From an uncultured Clostridia bacterium (GTDB lineage Bacteria > Bacillota > Clostridia > Christensenellales > Pumilibacteraceae): a stretch of DNA of 7,837 nt. The position numbers and the translations under genes are program-made. Numbering within the stretch: position 1 is the first letter of the stretch; every line of letters starts with the position of its first letter. The DNA lies in the NCBI GenBank assembly GCA_947589145.1, contig CANQCB010000063.1, positions 1 through 7,837 on the forward strand, given 5' to 3'. The notes beneath the pieces were generated by a model. That model had not been told where the DNA came from. It worked only from the letters and a program-made list of their open reading frames with translations, and ran no database searches. Positions 1-5,905 of the stretch are shown one piece after another.

Positions 1-2197
1 GAGAGACCTTTTGAATGAGGTTTGTTCCCGCGATTTCGGGAAAGTGATCGTACTTCTGAATACCGCGGCAGCATTCGAGGCGGCGTTCCTCGAAGATACC
101 GACTATCTCGCATGTGCGGATAAAATCGACTCGGCTATTTCCATAGGATATACCGGATACGGCGGCATGAATGCCCTCGGCGGCATTCTTACGGGCGAGA
201 TCGATCCGTCGGGAAGAACGGTGGACACCTGGGCTTACGACTTCACCGCCGATCCGACCTTCGATAATTTCGCAAACGGCAGCGACCCGACCACGACGGA
301 CAAATACGATTTCGACAGATACTATTTCGTAGACTACGAAGAGGGCGTATATGTCGGATACCGTTATTGGGAAACGCGCGGTTATACCGACGGAGAGGAA
401 TGGTACGACGCCAATGTCGTATATCCTTTCGGATACGGCTTGGGATATACCTCTTTCGATTGGGAAATTAAAGAAGTAAGCGGGACGACGATATCCGCAG
501 ACGAAAATATAACGGTGACCGTAACCGTAAAGAATACCGGTTCGGTTGCGGGCAAGGACGTTGTTCAGCTTTATTGTCAGGCGCCTTACATCGACGGCGA
601 GATCGAAAAACCGCATAAAACGTTGGTGGGCTTTGCGAAAACCGAACTTATCGCTCCCGACAAGACCGACGACGTTACCATAACCTTCCGCCCGTACAGC
701 GCCGCTTCATACGATTACAGGGACGCGAATCACAACGGTTTCTACGGATACGAGTTGGAAGAGGGCGATTATGTTTTGCACGTGGCAAAGAACGCGCACG
801 ACACGGTGGAAGAAATTAACCTCAATGCGCCTGCCGATATTCGGTATGACAAAGATCCGGATACCGACGCGGACGTCGGCAACAGATTTACGGCGGACGG
901 GGCGATAACCGAAACCGATTTGACGCACGTTTACGACAGCGATTGGCAACTCGACACCGTTTTATCCCGCGAAAATTGGCAGGAAACCTGGCCGACGCCG
1001 TCCACCGAAGCACAGCACGTGGCGGGACAGGAACTCCAAGACCAACTTACCGATAAAAGCACGAACAATCCCATAGATTACAACTCGTACGACTATCCGC
1101 TCTTCGGAGAAAGCGCAGACCTCGTCGTTCGCGACCTGCTTCCCGAGGAGACCCCCGAAACAACGTATCGGGCGATAGTGGACTACGACGACGAGCGTTG
1201 GGAGACGATCCTTAACGAATGCAGCGAGAGCGAACTCAAAAATCTGCACGATTACGGCGTTTTCAACACTCTTGCAATAGAAAGCATAGGGCTTCCCGCG
1301 ACAAGAGACAGCGACGGTCCTGCGGGTTGGACTTGCTTCATGGACGACAAAATAATCGGCTATAATTATTGCAGCGAGCCCGTAATGGCTTCTTCCTGGA
1401 ATACCGAGCTCATCGAAAAACTCGGCACCGCATTGGGCGAAGAGGGCGTTTGGGGCGACGCGTCGACGGGGACTCCTTATTCGAGCATTTACGCACCGGG
1501 CGTCAATATCCACAGGAATTCTTTCGGCGGAAGATGCGCGGAATACTTCTCGGAAGATCCCTTCATAACCGGCAAAATGGCGGCGGCGGAAATACGCGGC
1601 GCTCAGAGCAGAGGCGTAGTTTGCGCAATCAAACATTTTGCGGTAAACGAACAGGAAACTCACCGTTCGATAAACGGCGACATTTCCTGGGTAGGCGAAC
1701 AGGCGCTCAGAGAAATCTATCTCAAAGGCTTCGAAATAGCCATAAAAGAAAGCGAGTGCCGCGGATTGATGACGAGCTTCAACCGTATCGGAACGAAGTG
1801 GACGGGCGGCGATTACCGTCTTTGCACGGAGATCCTGCGCGGCGAATGGGGCTTCCGAGGATATGTAGTCTGCGACTTTGCCGCAGGCGCCGCATATATG
1901 AACAGCCGTCAGATGGCTTATGCCGGCGGAGATATCAACTTGCGCAATCCTGCCGTGAGCTGGTATTCCGCAGGGGATACGGGCGACGCGGTCATATTGA
2001 GACAATGCGCGAAAAATATAATGTACGCGGTTGTCAACAGCAATGCGATGAACGGTGAAGTGACTGGATATAAAATGCCCGTGTGGTATAATATGCTCAT
2101 TGTCATCGATATTATTGTGTTTATCGGCTTCGCCGCTTGGGGCGTTTTGATCATAATCCTTCATAAGAGAAAAAACTCCGAGAATAAAGCCGATTAA
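1..2197 (+). CDS. Domain-permuted GH3 beta-glycosidase with C-terminal membrane anchor (5' truncated)
   Basis: Glycoside hydrolase family 3 enzyme, probably a beta-glucosidase or beta-xylosidase acting outside the cell on plant oligosaccharides. The frame is open to the left edge, so the TTG at 11 is internal and the true start lies upstream. Counting from the codon at 11: residues 1-150 are the GH3 C-domain (DPSGRT near 65-70, YPFGYGLGYTSF near 138-149). Residues about 165-262 are the fibronectin III-like domain (VTVKNTGSVAGKDVVQLY). Residues about 395-680 are the GH3 N-terminal barrel, with DGPAG (435), YFSEDP (512), KHFAVNEQ (541) and the nucleophile motif GYVVCDF, whose Asp is about 622 (usually SDW). 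The C-domain thus precedes the catalytic barrel, as known in Ruminococcus albus and Butyrivibrio fibrisolvens enzymes. Residues 693-717 form one membrane helix followed by HKRK, consistent with surface anchoring. The acid/base Glu is expected in the missing part. Substrate is not deducible. Confidence 0.93.
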   Translation, partial: RDLLNEVCSRDFGKVIVLLNTAAAFEAAFLEDTDYLACADKIDSAISIGYTGYGGMNALGGILTGEIDPSGRTVDTWAYDFTADPTFDNFANGSDPTTTDKYDFDRYYFVDYEEGVYVGYRYWETRGYTDGEEWYDANVVYPFGYGLGYTSFDWEIKEVSGTTISADENITVTVTVKNTGSVAGKDVVQLYCQAPYIDGEIEKPHKTLVGFAKTELIAPDKTDDVTITFRPYSAASYDYRDANHNGFYGYELEEGDYVLHVAKNAHDTVEEINLNAPADIRYDKDPDTDADVGNRFTADGAITETDLTHVYDSDWQLDTVLSRENWQETWPTPSTEAQHVAGQELQDQLTDKSTNNPIDYNSYDYPLFGESADLVVRDLLPEETPETTYRAIVDYDDERWETILNECSESELKNLHDYGVFNTLAIESIGLPATRDSDGPAGWTCFMDDKIIGYNYCSEPVMASSWNTELIEKLGTALGEEGVWGDASTGTPYSSIYAPGVNIHRNSFGGRCAEYFSEDPFITGKMAAAEIRGAQSRGVVCAIKHFAVNEQETHRSINGDISWVGEQALREIYLKGFEIAIKESECRGLMTSFNRIGTKWTGGDYRLCTEILRGEWGFRGYVVCDFAAGAAYMNSRQMAYAGGDINLRNPAVSWYSAGDTGDAVILRQCAKNIMYAVVNSNAMNGEVTGYKMPVWYNMLIVIDIIVFIGFAAWGVLIIILHKRKNSENKAD

Positions 2198-2216
2198 ATA
2201 AATTCCATCCCCCCAT

Positions 2217-2262
2217 AAACGTGAGCTTCCGAAAGTAACATTAAGGAGGCTTGCGTTTTTTT
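2217..2262 (+). terminator. Rho-independent terminator after the GH3 gene
   Basis: Left arm 2219-2230 (ACGTGAGCTTCC) pairs with right arm 2245-2256 (GGAGGCTTGCGT) over 12 bp including three G-U pairs, with a 14-base loop. AAA at 2217-2219 can extend the stem into the T run at 2256-2262. It begins 20 bases after the GH3 stop and separates it from the rubrerythrin unit. Confidence 0.8.
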
Positions 2263-2412
2263 GATAAAAATATTTCGAATCGTCTCAAACGAAAATATAA
2301 CTCAAATGTTCGAAACGTGCGCAAGCGAAGGCATTGGCAACGGGAGACGGCGATAGTCGAGATATTGCCCGTTTCGGAGAAATATTATGCATAAAAATTT
2401 TCAATAAGCTAT
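2263..2412. other. Intergenic stretch with nested complementary segments
   Basis: No gene with a ribosome binding site is visible here; the leftward open frame that crosses it is antisense to the rubrerythrin unit. The stretch holds several inverted complementary pairs: CGTCTC (2281) with GAGACG (2344), CGAAACG (2311) with CGTTTCG (2370), GGCAA (2336) with TTGCC (2365), and AACGGG (2339) with CCCGTT (2368). TTGCC and CGTTTCG are contiguous. The last two pairings exclude one another. This may be a structured RNA, a dispersed intergenic repeat or chance. Confidence 0.35.
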
Positions 2413-2440
2413 TGTCATTTTTCCGCGGGTGTGTTATAAT
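2413..2440 (+). promoter_or_regulatory. Sigma-A-type promoter of the rubredoxin-like/rubrerythrin operon
   Basis: The -35 box TTGTCA (2413-2418) and perfect -10 TATAAT (2435-2440) are 16 bases apart, with an extended TG at 2432-2433. The predicted transcript starts near 2447, about 40 bases before the first start codon. Confidence 0.8.
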
Positions 2441-2448
2441 CACAATAA
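2434..2448 (+). promoter_or_regulatory. Candidate PerR box overlapping the -10
   Basis: TTATAATCACAATAA matches the published PerR box TTATAATNATTATAA at 12 of 14 defined positions. The left half coincides with the -10 hexamer, so part of the match is expected from the promoter alone; the right half ACAATAA carries the independent information (5 of 7). Placement over the -10 and start site suits repression, and rubrerythrins are known PerR targets in clostridia. Binding by PerR is inference, since no perR gene is in the window. Confidence 0.5.
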
Positions 2449-2485
2449 GCGGTGTGACTGTTATGCCGCCGCAAAGGAGGAAGCT

Positions 2486-2599
2486 ATGAAATATATATGC
2501 ACGATATGCGACGTGGAATTCGAGTCGGATGACGAGCAACCCGTTTGCCCCGTATGCGGCGCATCGGGCGATCAGTTGGAAGTAGTCAACGAAGGCTGA
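2486..2599 (+). CDS. 37-residue rubredoxin-like mini-protein
   Basis: A tiny metal-knuckle protein, MKYICTIC at the start and CPVCG at 21-25. Cysteines 5, 8, 21 and 24 form CxxC-x12-CxxC, the spacing of the rubredoxin-like domain of rubrerythrins and shorter than in a classic rubredoxin of about 52 residues, so it probably binds one Fe (or Zn) through four thiolates. The start is set by AAAGGAGG at 2473-2480, five bases before ATG. It is followed after 24 bases by the rubrerythrin gene, whose first 34 residues align to it without gaps at 20 identities by hand count, pointing to duplication of that segment. It may be a soluble electron donor to the rubrerythrin or a metal-binding accessory; the function is inferred. 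It is complete, with its own stop, and not a frameshifted part of the next gene because that gene has its own strong start. Confidence 0.82.
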   Translation: MKYICTICDVEFESDDEQPVCPVCGASGDQLEVVNEG

Positions 2600-2623
2600 C
2601 GGATCGAAAAAGAAGGAGGTATT

Positions 2624-3271
2624 ATGAAATATAAGTGCAGCGTTTGCGGCGCGGAATTCGAGACGGACGGCGAAACGCCCGTTTGCCCCGTGTGCAAAGC
2701 AAAAGGAGACAAATTGAATAAAATCGAGAGTAAGACGAGCAAATACGCGGGAACGCAGACGGAGAAAAATCTGGAAGCGGCTTTTGCGGGAGAATCTCAG
2801 GCGAGGAATAAGTATACATACTTTGCCTCGAAAGCGAAAAAAGAGGGATACGAGCAAATAGCGGCATTATTCCTCAAAACCGCGGACAACGAAAAGGAAC
2901 ACGCCAAAATGTGGTTCAAAGAGCTGTCGGGCATAGGCGACACGGCGGAAAACCTGAAAGCCGCCGCCGACGGGGAAAATTACGAGTGGACGGACATGTA
3001 CGAAGGTTTCGCAAAGACGGCGGACGAGGAAGGTTTCCACGAACTCGCGAAAAAATTCCGTATGGTCGCGGCGATCGAGAAACACCACGAGGAGCGTTAT
3101 CGCGCGTTGCTTAAAAACGTCGAGACGGCGGAGGTGTTCGCCAAGAGCGAGGTAAAAGTGTGGGAATGCCGCAACTGCGGACATATCGTCGTGGGCACGA
3201 ACGCCCCCGAGATCTGCCCCGTGTGCGCGCATCCTCAGGCTTATTTCGAGCTGAACGCGGAAAATTATTGA
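2624..3271 (+). CDS. rbr: Rubrerythrin with rubredoxin-type domains at both ends
   Basis: Non-haem diiron peroxidase of the cytoplasm that reduces hydrogen peroxide to water, a main oxidative defence in anaerobes. Residues 1-34 carry a rubredoxin-like knuckle (Cys5, 8, 21, 24). Residues about 45-165 form the ferritin-like four-helix domain with the full set of diiron ligands: Glu57, Glu90-x-x-His93, Glu118, Glu121, Glu152-x-x-His155. Residues 180-215 form the usual C-terminal rubredoxin domain (CRNCGH, CPVCAHP; Cys182, 185, 198, 201). At 215 residues it is longer than the classic protein of about 191 because of the N-terminal addition. The start at 2624 follows AAGGAGGT at 2613-2620. It is the second gene of a two-gene unit and is closed by a strong terminator. 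Identity is certain from the ligands; use of two rubredoxin knuckles in electron transfer is inferred. Confidence 0.96.
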   Translation: MKYKCSVCGAEFETDGETPVCPVCKAKGDKLNKIESKTSKYAGTQTEKNLEAAFAGESQARNKYTYFASKAKKEGYEQIAALFLKTADNEKEHAKMWFKELSGIGDTAENLKAAADGENYEWTDMYEGFAKTADEEGFHELAKKFRMVAAIEKHHEERYRALLKNVETAEVFAKSEVKVWECRNCGHIVVGTNAPEICPVCAHPQAYFELNAENY

Positions 3272-3281
3272 TTTGAGCGGG

Positions 3282-3324
3282 AATCCACTCTGCAAAGCAA
3301 TGTTTGCAGAGTGGATTTTATTTT
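3282..3324 (+). terminator. Perfect-stem terminator after rubrerythrin
   Basis: AATCCACTCTGCAAA (3282-3296) and its exact reverse complement (3303-3317) form a 15-bp stem with a six-base loop, followed by TTATTTT. It lies 10 bases after the rubrerythrin stop. Confidence 0.92.
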
Positions 3325-3396
3325 GCCGCGAAACGGGATCTTAAAATTATAAAAAACGGTTTATCTCTCCCGAGAACTTGCAAATAGGACGATGAT

Positions 3397-3412
3397 GTCC
3401 CGAAATCGGGAC
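3397..3412. promoter_or_regulatory. Perfect dyad upstream of the WYL-regulator promoter (candidate operator)
   Basis: GTCCCGAAATCGGGAC has 7-bp arms around a central AA. It ends 9 bases before the -35 box of the downstream regulator gene and is not followed by a T run, so it is unlikely to be a terminator. The position suits an operator, perhaps for self-regulation by the WYL protein; that assignment is inferred. Confidence 0.5.
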
Positions 3413-3421
3413 TACGAGGTC

Positions 3422-3450
3422 TTTACAAACGACGGGATATGTGCTATTAT
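3422..3450 (+). promoter_or_regulatory. Promoter of the WYL-regulator gene
   Basis: -35 TTTACA (3422-3427) and -10 TATTAT (3445-3450) are separated by 17 bases, with an extended TG at 3442-3443. The upstream ATG at 3439 lies between the promoter boxes and so cannot be the start of translation from this promoter. Confidence 0.75.
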
Positions 3451-3464
3451 ATGCGTTATAACGA

Positions 3465-3473
3465 GGGGGGGGG
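3465..3473 (+). promoter_or_regulatory. G9 homopolymer acting as ribosome binding site
   Basis: Nine consecutive G (preceded by CGA) lie four bases before the ATG at 3478. The run can pair with the anti-Shine-Dalgarno sequence in several registers. Such tracts are prone to slipped-strand length change, which would here alter spacing rather than reading frame. Confidence 0.6.
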
Positions 3474-3477
3474 AATT

Positions 3478-4458
3478 ATGGCAAAAGAAAATTCGCGAAA
3501 AATCAAATTGTTGAAAATCTGGGAAATTCTCTATAACGAAACCGACGAGAACAACCCCATAACGACTTACGAACTGATCGACCGACTTGCCGAAATGGGT
3601 ATCGAAGTGGATCGTAAAATTTTATACGAGGACATTGCCATACTCGGCGAGTGGGGATATGAAATTCAATGCAATCGCAGCAGCGCCAACGAGTATTTCG
3701 TTGTGGACCGCAATTTCGATATCCCCGAATTGCGCATTTTGATGGACGCGGTTCGTGCGGCAAGTTTTATTACGCCGAAAAAGACCAAGGACTTTGTCAA
3801 AAGAATTGCCCGACTTGCGGGGGACAAGAAAGCCGAAGTCATGCAAAAATACGCCGTGGAGTTCCATATTCCCAAAAGCGACAACGAAAAGATATACTAT
3901 TCCGTGGATACTATCGGCACGGCAATAGAAGAGGGAAAACAAATATCCTTTCTTTACTTCGATTATGACGTAAATCACAATCGCGTATATCGCAGGGATA
4001 AGTGCAGATATAAGGTAAGCCCGATCGCGACCGTCTTTTCCGACGATAACTACTACTTGCTGTGCTACGACGACAAACACGACGACATAGGGCACTACCG
4101 CGTGGATCGCATGGACGGTGTGCAAGCGACCGACGACCCGATCGTAAAAAAGCAGGGATTCGACCTTGCGACTTACAAAAAGCGGCTTTTCGGAATGTTT
4201 TCGGGCGACGACGCGCACGTTACTTTTCGCGCGGACAGGTCTCTGCTCGATCACATTTTCGACAAGTTCGGCAACGACGTGCGCATTTTGAATAACGACG
4301 GCGTAAACGTAACTTTCGCCGCCGACGTGAAATTGAGCGTGCCTTTTCTCGGCTGGTGCTGTTCTTTCGGAAACCTGCTCCAAGTCGTCGCGCCGACCGA
4401 CGTCGTCAAACAGGTGCGGACGTATTTGTCCAAGGTCGCCAAACAATATAAAAAATAA
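3478..4458 (+). CDS. WYL-domain transcriptional regulator (YafY-like)
   Basis: A 326-residue DNA-binding regulator. Residues about 8-80 are a winged helix-turn-helix (TTYELIDRLAEMGIEVDRKILYEDIAIL with the wing near GYEIQ). Residues about 140-215 are the WYL domain: YKVSPIATVFSDDNYYLLCYD (178-198) and HYRVDRMDGV (206-215), with YYL in place of WYL. Residues about 245-322 fit the C-terminal WCX extension. WYL domains are thought to bind small ligands or nucleic acids and control many processes, including defence, DNA repair and metabolism. The start at 3478 is preferred over ATG 3439, which lies inside the promoter. The gene stands alone with its own promoter and an upstream dyad, so autoregulation is plausible. 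Its target is unknown: no defence genes are adjacent, and the neighbours are rubrerythrin and a Dabb protein. Confidence 0.9.
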   Translation: MAKENSRKIKLLKIWEILYNETDENNPITTYELIDRLAEMGIEVDRKILYEDIAILGEWGYEIQCNRSSANEYFVVDRNFDIPELRILMDAVRAASFITPKKTKDFVKRIARLAGDKKAEVMQKYAVEFHIPKSDNEKIYYSVDTIGTAIEEGKQISFLYFDYDVNHNRVYRRDKCRYKVSPIATVFSDDNYYLLCYDDKHDDIGHYRVDRMDGVQATDDPIVKKQGFDLATYKKRLFGMFSGDDAHVTFRADRSLLDHIFDKFGNDVRILNNDGVNVTFAADVKLSVPFLGWCCSFGNLLQVVAPTDVVKQVRTYLSKVAKQYKK

Positions 4459-4481
4459 GCGGCGGATCGTAGCCGGCTTAT
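4455..4481 (+). terminator. Weak hairpin at the end of the WYL-regulator gene
   Basis: ATAAGC (4455-4460) plus GGC pairs with GCC plus GCTTAT (4476-4481), with one bulged G and an eight-base loop. No T run follows, so it is at best a weak or rho-assisted end, or an mRNA-stabilising hairpin. Confidence 0.3.
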
Positions 4482-4516
4482 GGGTGCGCGGCGGTAATTT
4501 CCGATATTGAGTTTGC

Positions 4517-4545
4517 TTGACTGCGGGGCGCACGCATGGTATAAT
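4517..4545 (+). promoter_or_regulatory. Promoter of the Dabb-domain gene
   Basis: -35 TTGACT (4517-4522) and perfect -10 TATAAT (4540-4545) with 17-base spacing and an extended TG at 4537-4538. The transcript would start only about ten bases before the ATG at 4564, so the leader is very short but still holds the ribosome binding site. Confidence 0.85.
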
Positions 4546-4563
4546 CGAGCGGAGGTGAAAAAA

Positions 4564-4866
4564 ATGATAAGACATATCGTTATGTGGAATTTCAAAGACG
4601 GCGCCGAGGGTATGACCAAGGCGGAAATTATCGAGAAAGTTTCGCGCGACCTCTCCGCGCTCAAAAGCGTTGTGCCCGTCGTGCGCGATCTCGAAGTCGG
4701 GCGCTCGGTGACAAGCGGCGACATGCACTACGACATGGCGCTTATCGTGACCGTGGACAGTCTCGACGACCTTCCTTTATACGCGAACCATCCCGAGCAC
4801 CTCAAAGTGAGGGAGTTTATCGGTAAAGTTCGCCTCGAACGGGTTACTGCCGATATCGAGGTGTGA
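4564..4866 (+). CDS. Dabb (stress-responsive A/B barrel) domain protein
   Basis: A 100-residue single-domain protein of the dimeric alpha/beta-barrel superfamily. It shows the usual Dabb marks: MIRHIVMWNFKDG at the N terminus, a central strand YDMALIVTVDS (56-66) and YANHPEHLKVREFI (73-86). Bacterial members are mostly uncharacterised; plant relatives include stress proteins and olivetolic acid cyclase. The start at 4564 is set by GGAGGTGA at 4551-4558; an upstream in-frame TTG at 4507 lies before the -35 box and is rejected. It has its own promoter and stands alone between the WYL regulator and the convergent XRE gene. The family call is firm; no substrate or partner can be named. Confidence 0.9.
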   Translation: MIRHIVMWNFKDGAEGMTKAEIIEKVSRDLSALKSVVPVVRDLEVGRSVTSGDMHYDMALIVTVDSLDDLPLYANHPEHLKVREFIGKVRLERVTADIEV

Positions 4867-5012
4867 GGCCGTCGGCAGGCGTTTGGCGGTATACCGTCAG
4901 CCGTGAAGCGAGAGCGTTTTGCCGCAATGGGTTGCGCAAGGGCGCGCCGACGGACGAGTGATCTCTTTGTTGCGCCACGTCGTCGCTGCTTTCAATAGGA
5001 TAAAATAAAACG
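4867..5012. other. GC-rich intergenic region with dyads
   Basis: No convincing gene: no start with a ribosome binding site on either strand. The left part is richer in G and C than the rest of the intergenic DNA. It contains the 10-bp palindrome CGGTATACCG (4887-4896), the palindrome TTGCGCAA (4933-4940) and a flanking inverted pair CCGTCGGC (4869-4876) / GCCGACGG (4946-4953) that could close a long hairpin over the others. A structured RNA, a dispersed intergenic repeat or the remains of a gene are all possible. Confidence 0.35.
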
Positions 5013-5057
5013 ATACACGCCTTTCGGAATGGCCGAGAGGCGTGTATTTATATTATT
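5013..5057. terminator. Bidirectional terminator between convergent Dabb and XRE genes
   Basis: Arms 5013-5027 and 5033-5047 pair over 15 bp with one G-U pair and a five-base loop. A T-rich tail (TTATATTATTT) follows on the + strand, and the A-rich stretch before it (5001-5010) gives a T-rich tail on the - strand. It can serve both the Dabb gene ending at 4866 and the XRE gene ending at 5152. Confidence 0.85.
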
Positions 5058-5151
5058 TCCAAGCGAACGCAAGCGAGCAATATCAGCCGCCCGACACAGG
5101 CGAAGAATTAAGTCGGATCGGAACAAACAACTGCGCACATGCGTGACGAAA

Positions 5152-5871
5152 TTATTGTTGCGCGGGAATGTTGGATTGAGACTGTTCTTTGATTTCCTGT
5201 TTTTTTGCGCGCATAAAGATATTGATATAACGGCAAAAAGCGGCGTTGAAGATCTGGAAGGGGATACCGCAAAGATAGATAAGCGCTATAAGCGGTTCAT
5301 ATTGCATGACGGAGAGGTGTATACTCATCAGAATTCCCCAAAAAATCATGGAGAGAGACCATTGATCCGCGCGTTTATGTACTTTGAGAACGAAGATAAA
5401 GACGGCGAGAGCGTCCAGCGGTATATTGTAAATAAAAAACGTCCAATAGCCGTATCCGCCCGCGCTGATAGCGGAGATGATCGTTTTCCCGTCCGAAACT
5501 CCCGCTCCGACGAGGAAAGTGAGCAAGAAAAACCCGATAAGAGTGAGACACAAAAGGAGAGCGCACGCCATAATGAGCATGCCGCGCTTGAATATGTATT
5601 TCGGCGACTTTACAATGACGGAAAACTCGTCCTGCGCGGCAGGGACAACGCCCCCGAGCAGATTATCGACGGTAACGCCGTATATGTCGGCTATTTTTTT
5701 CAGCGTAAAAATATCGGGAAAACTTTCTCCGCGTTCCCATTTGGATACCGTTTTGTTCGAATATTGGATTTTTTCCGCCAATTCGAGTTGAGTTAAGCCG
5801 GAAAGTTTGCGAAACTTCACCAAGTTTTCGCCCAATTTCTCCTGCTCGTCGTCGATTTTTACTTCTTCCAC
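5152..5871 (-). CDS. XRE-family regulator with C-terminal four-helix membrane domain
   Basis: A 239-residue membrane-bound transcription regulator. Residues about 13-72 form a Cro/C1-type helix-turn-helix (LGENLVKFRKLSGLTQLELA, then NKTVSKWERGESFPD and LKKIADIYGVTVDNLL). The remainder has about four hydrophobic segments (near 98-122, 142-163, 171-189, 193-210), ending in a charged tail KKQEIKEQSQ. This design puts the DNA-binding domain in the cytoplasm tethered to the membrane, a layout common in Bacillota, often with unknown stimulus. The start is GTG at 5871, preceded by AAAAGGA seven bases away and with in-frame stops just upstream. It begins 34 bases after the leuB stop with no hairpin between, so it is probably co-transcribed with leuB. 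Any role in leucine control is unproven. Confidence 0.88.
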   Translation of the reverse strand: MEEVKIDDEQEKLGENLVKFRKLSGLTQLELAEKIQYSNKTVSKWERGESFPDIFTLKKIADIYGVTVDNLLGGVVPAAQDEFSVIVKSPKYIFKRGMLIMACALLLCLTLIGFFLLTFLVGAGVSDGKTIISAISAGGYGYWTFFIYNIPLDALAVFIFVLKVHKRADQWSLSMIFWGILMSIHLSVMQYEPLIALIYLCGIPFQIFNAAFCRYINIFMRAKKQEIKEQSQSNIPAQQ

Positions 5872-5905
5872 CGTTTTTTCCTTTTATCCTTATGTTTGTC
5901 GTCGA

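Noticed and set aside
962..2164. 400-codon open frame on the - strand
   Set aside because: It lies wholly antisense to the GH3 gene, shows no recognisable domain, and arises from codon bias of the coding strand.
1..2197. Two adjacent GH3 genes fused by assembly error or frameshift
   Set aside because: The frame is continuous, the domain order matches known permuted GH3 enzymes, and each domain appears once.
3282..3317. Inverted repeat as a mobile-element end or CRISPR-like repeat
   Set aside because: Single copy immediately after a stop codon with a T-rich tail; a terminator explains it fully.
3439..3477. Upstream ATG as start of the WYL regulator
   Set aside because: It falls between the -35 and -10 boxes of the promoter; ATG 3478 has the G-rich ribosome binding site at proper distance and begins the conserved sequence.
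4507..4563. TTG at 4507 as start of the Dabb protein
   Set aside because: It precedes the -35 box; ATG 4564 follows GGAGGTGA and gives the standard MIRHIVMW beginning of the family.
3622..4728. 368-codon open frame on the - strand
   Set aside because: Antisense to the WYL regulator and Dabb gene; it crosses the Dabb promoter and both genes, and has no recognisable motif.
5029..5796. 255-codon open frame on the + strand
   Set aside because: Antisense to the XRE regulator, starting inside the shared terminator; composition is highly charged and without domain features.
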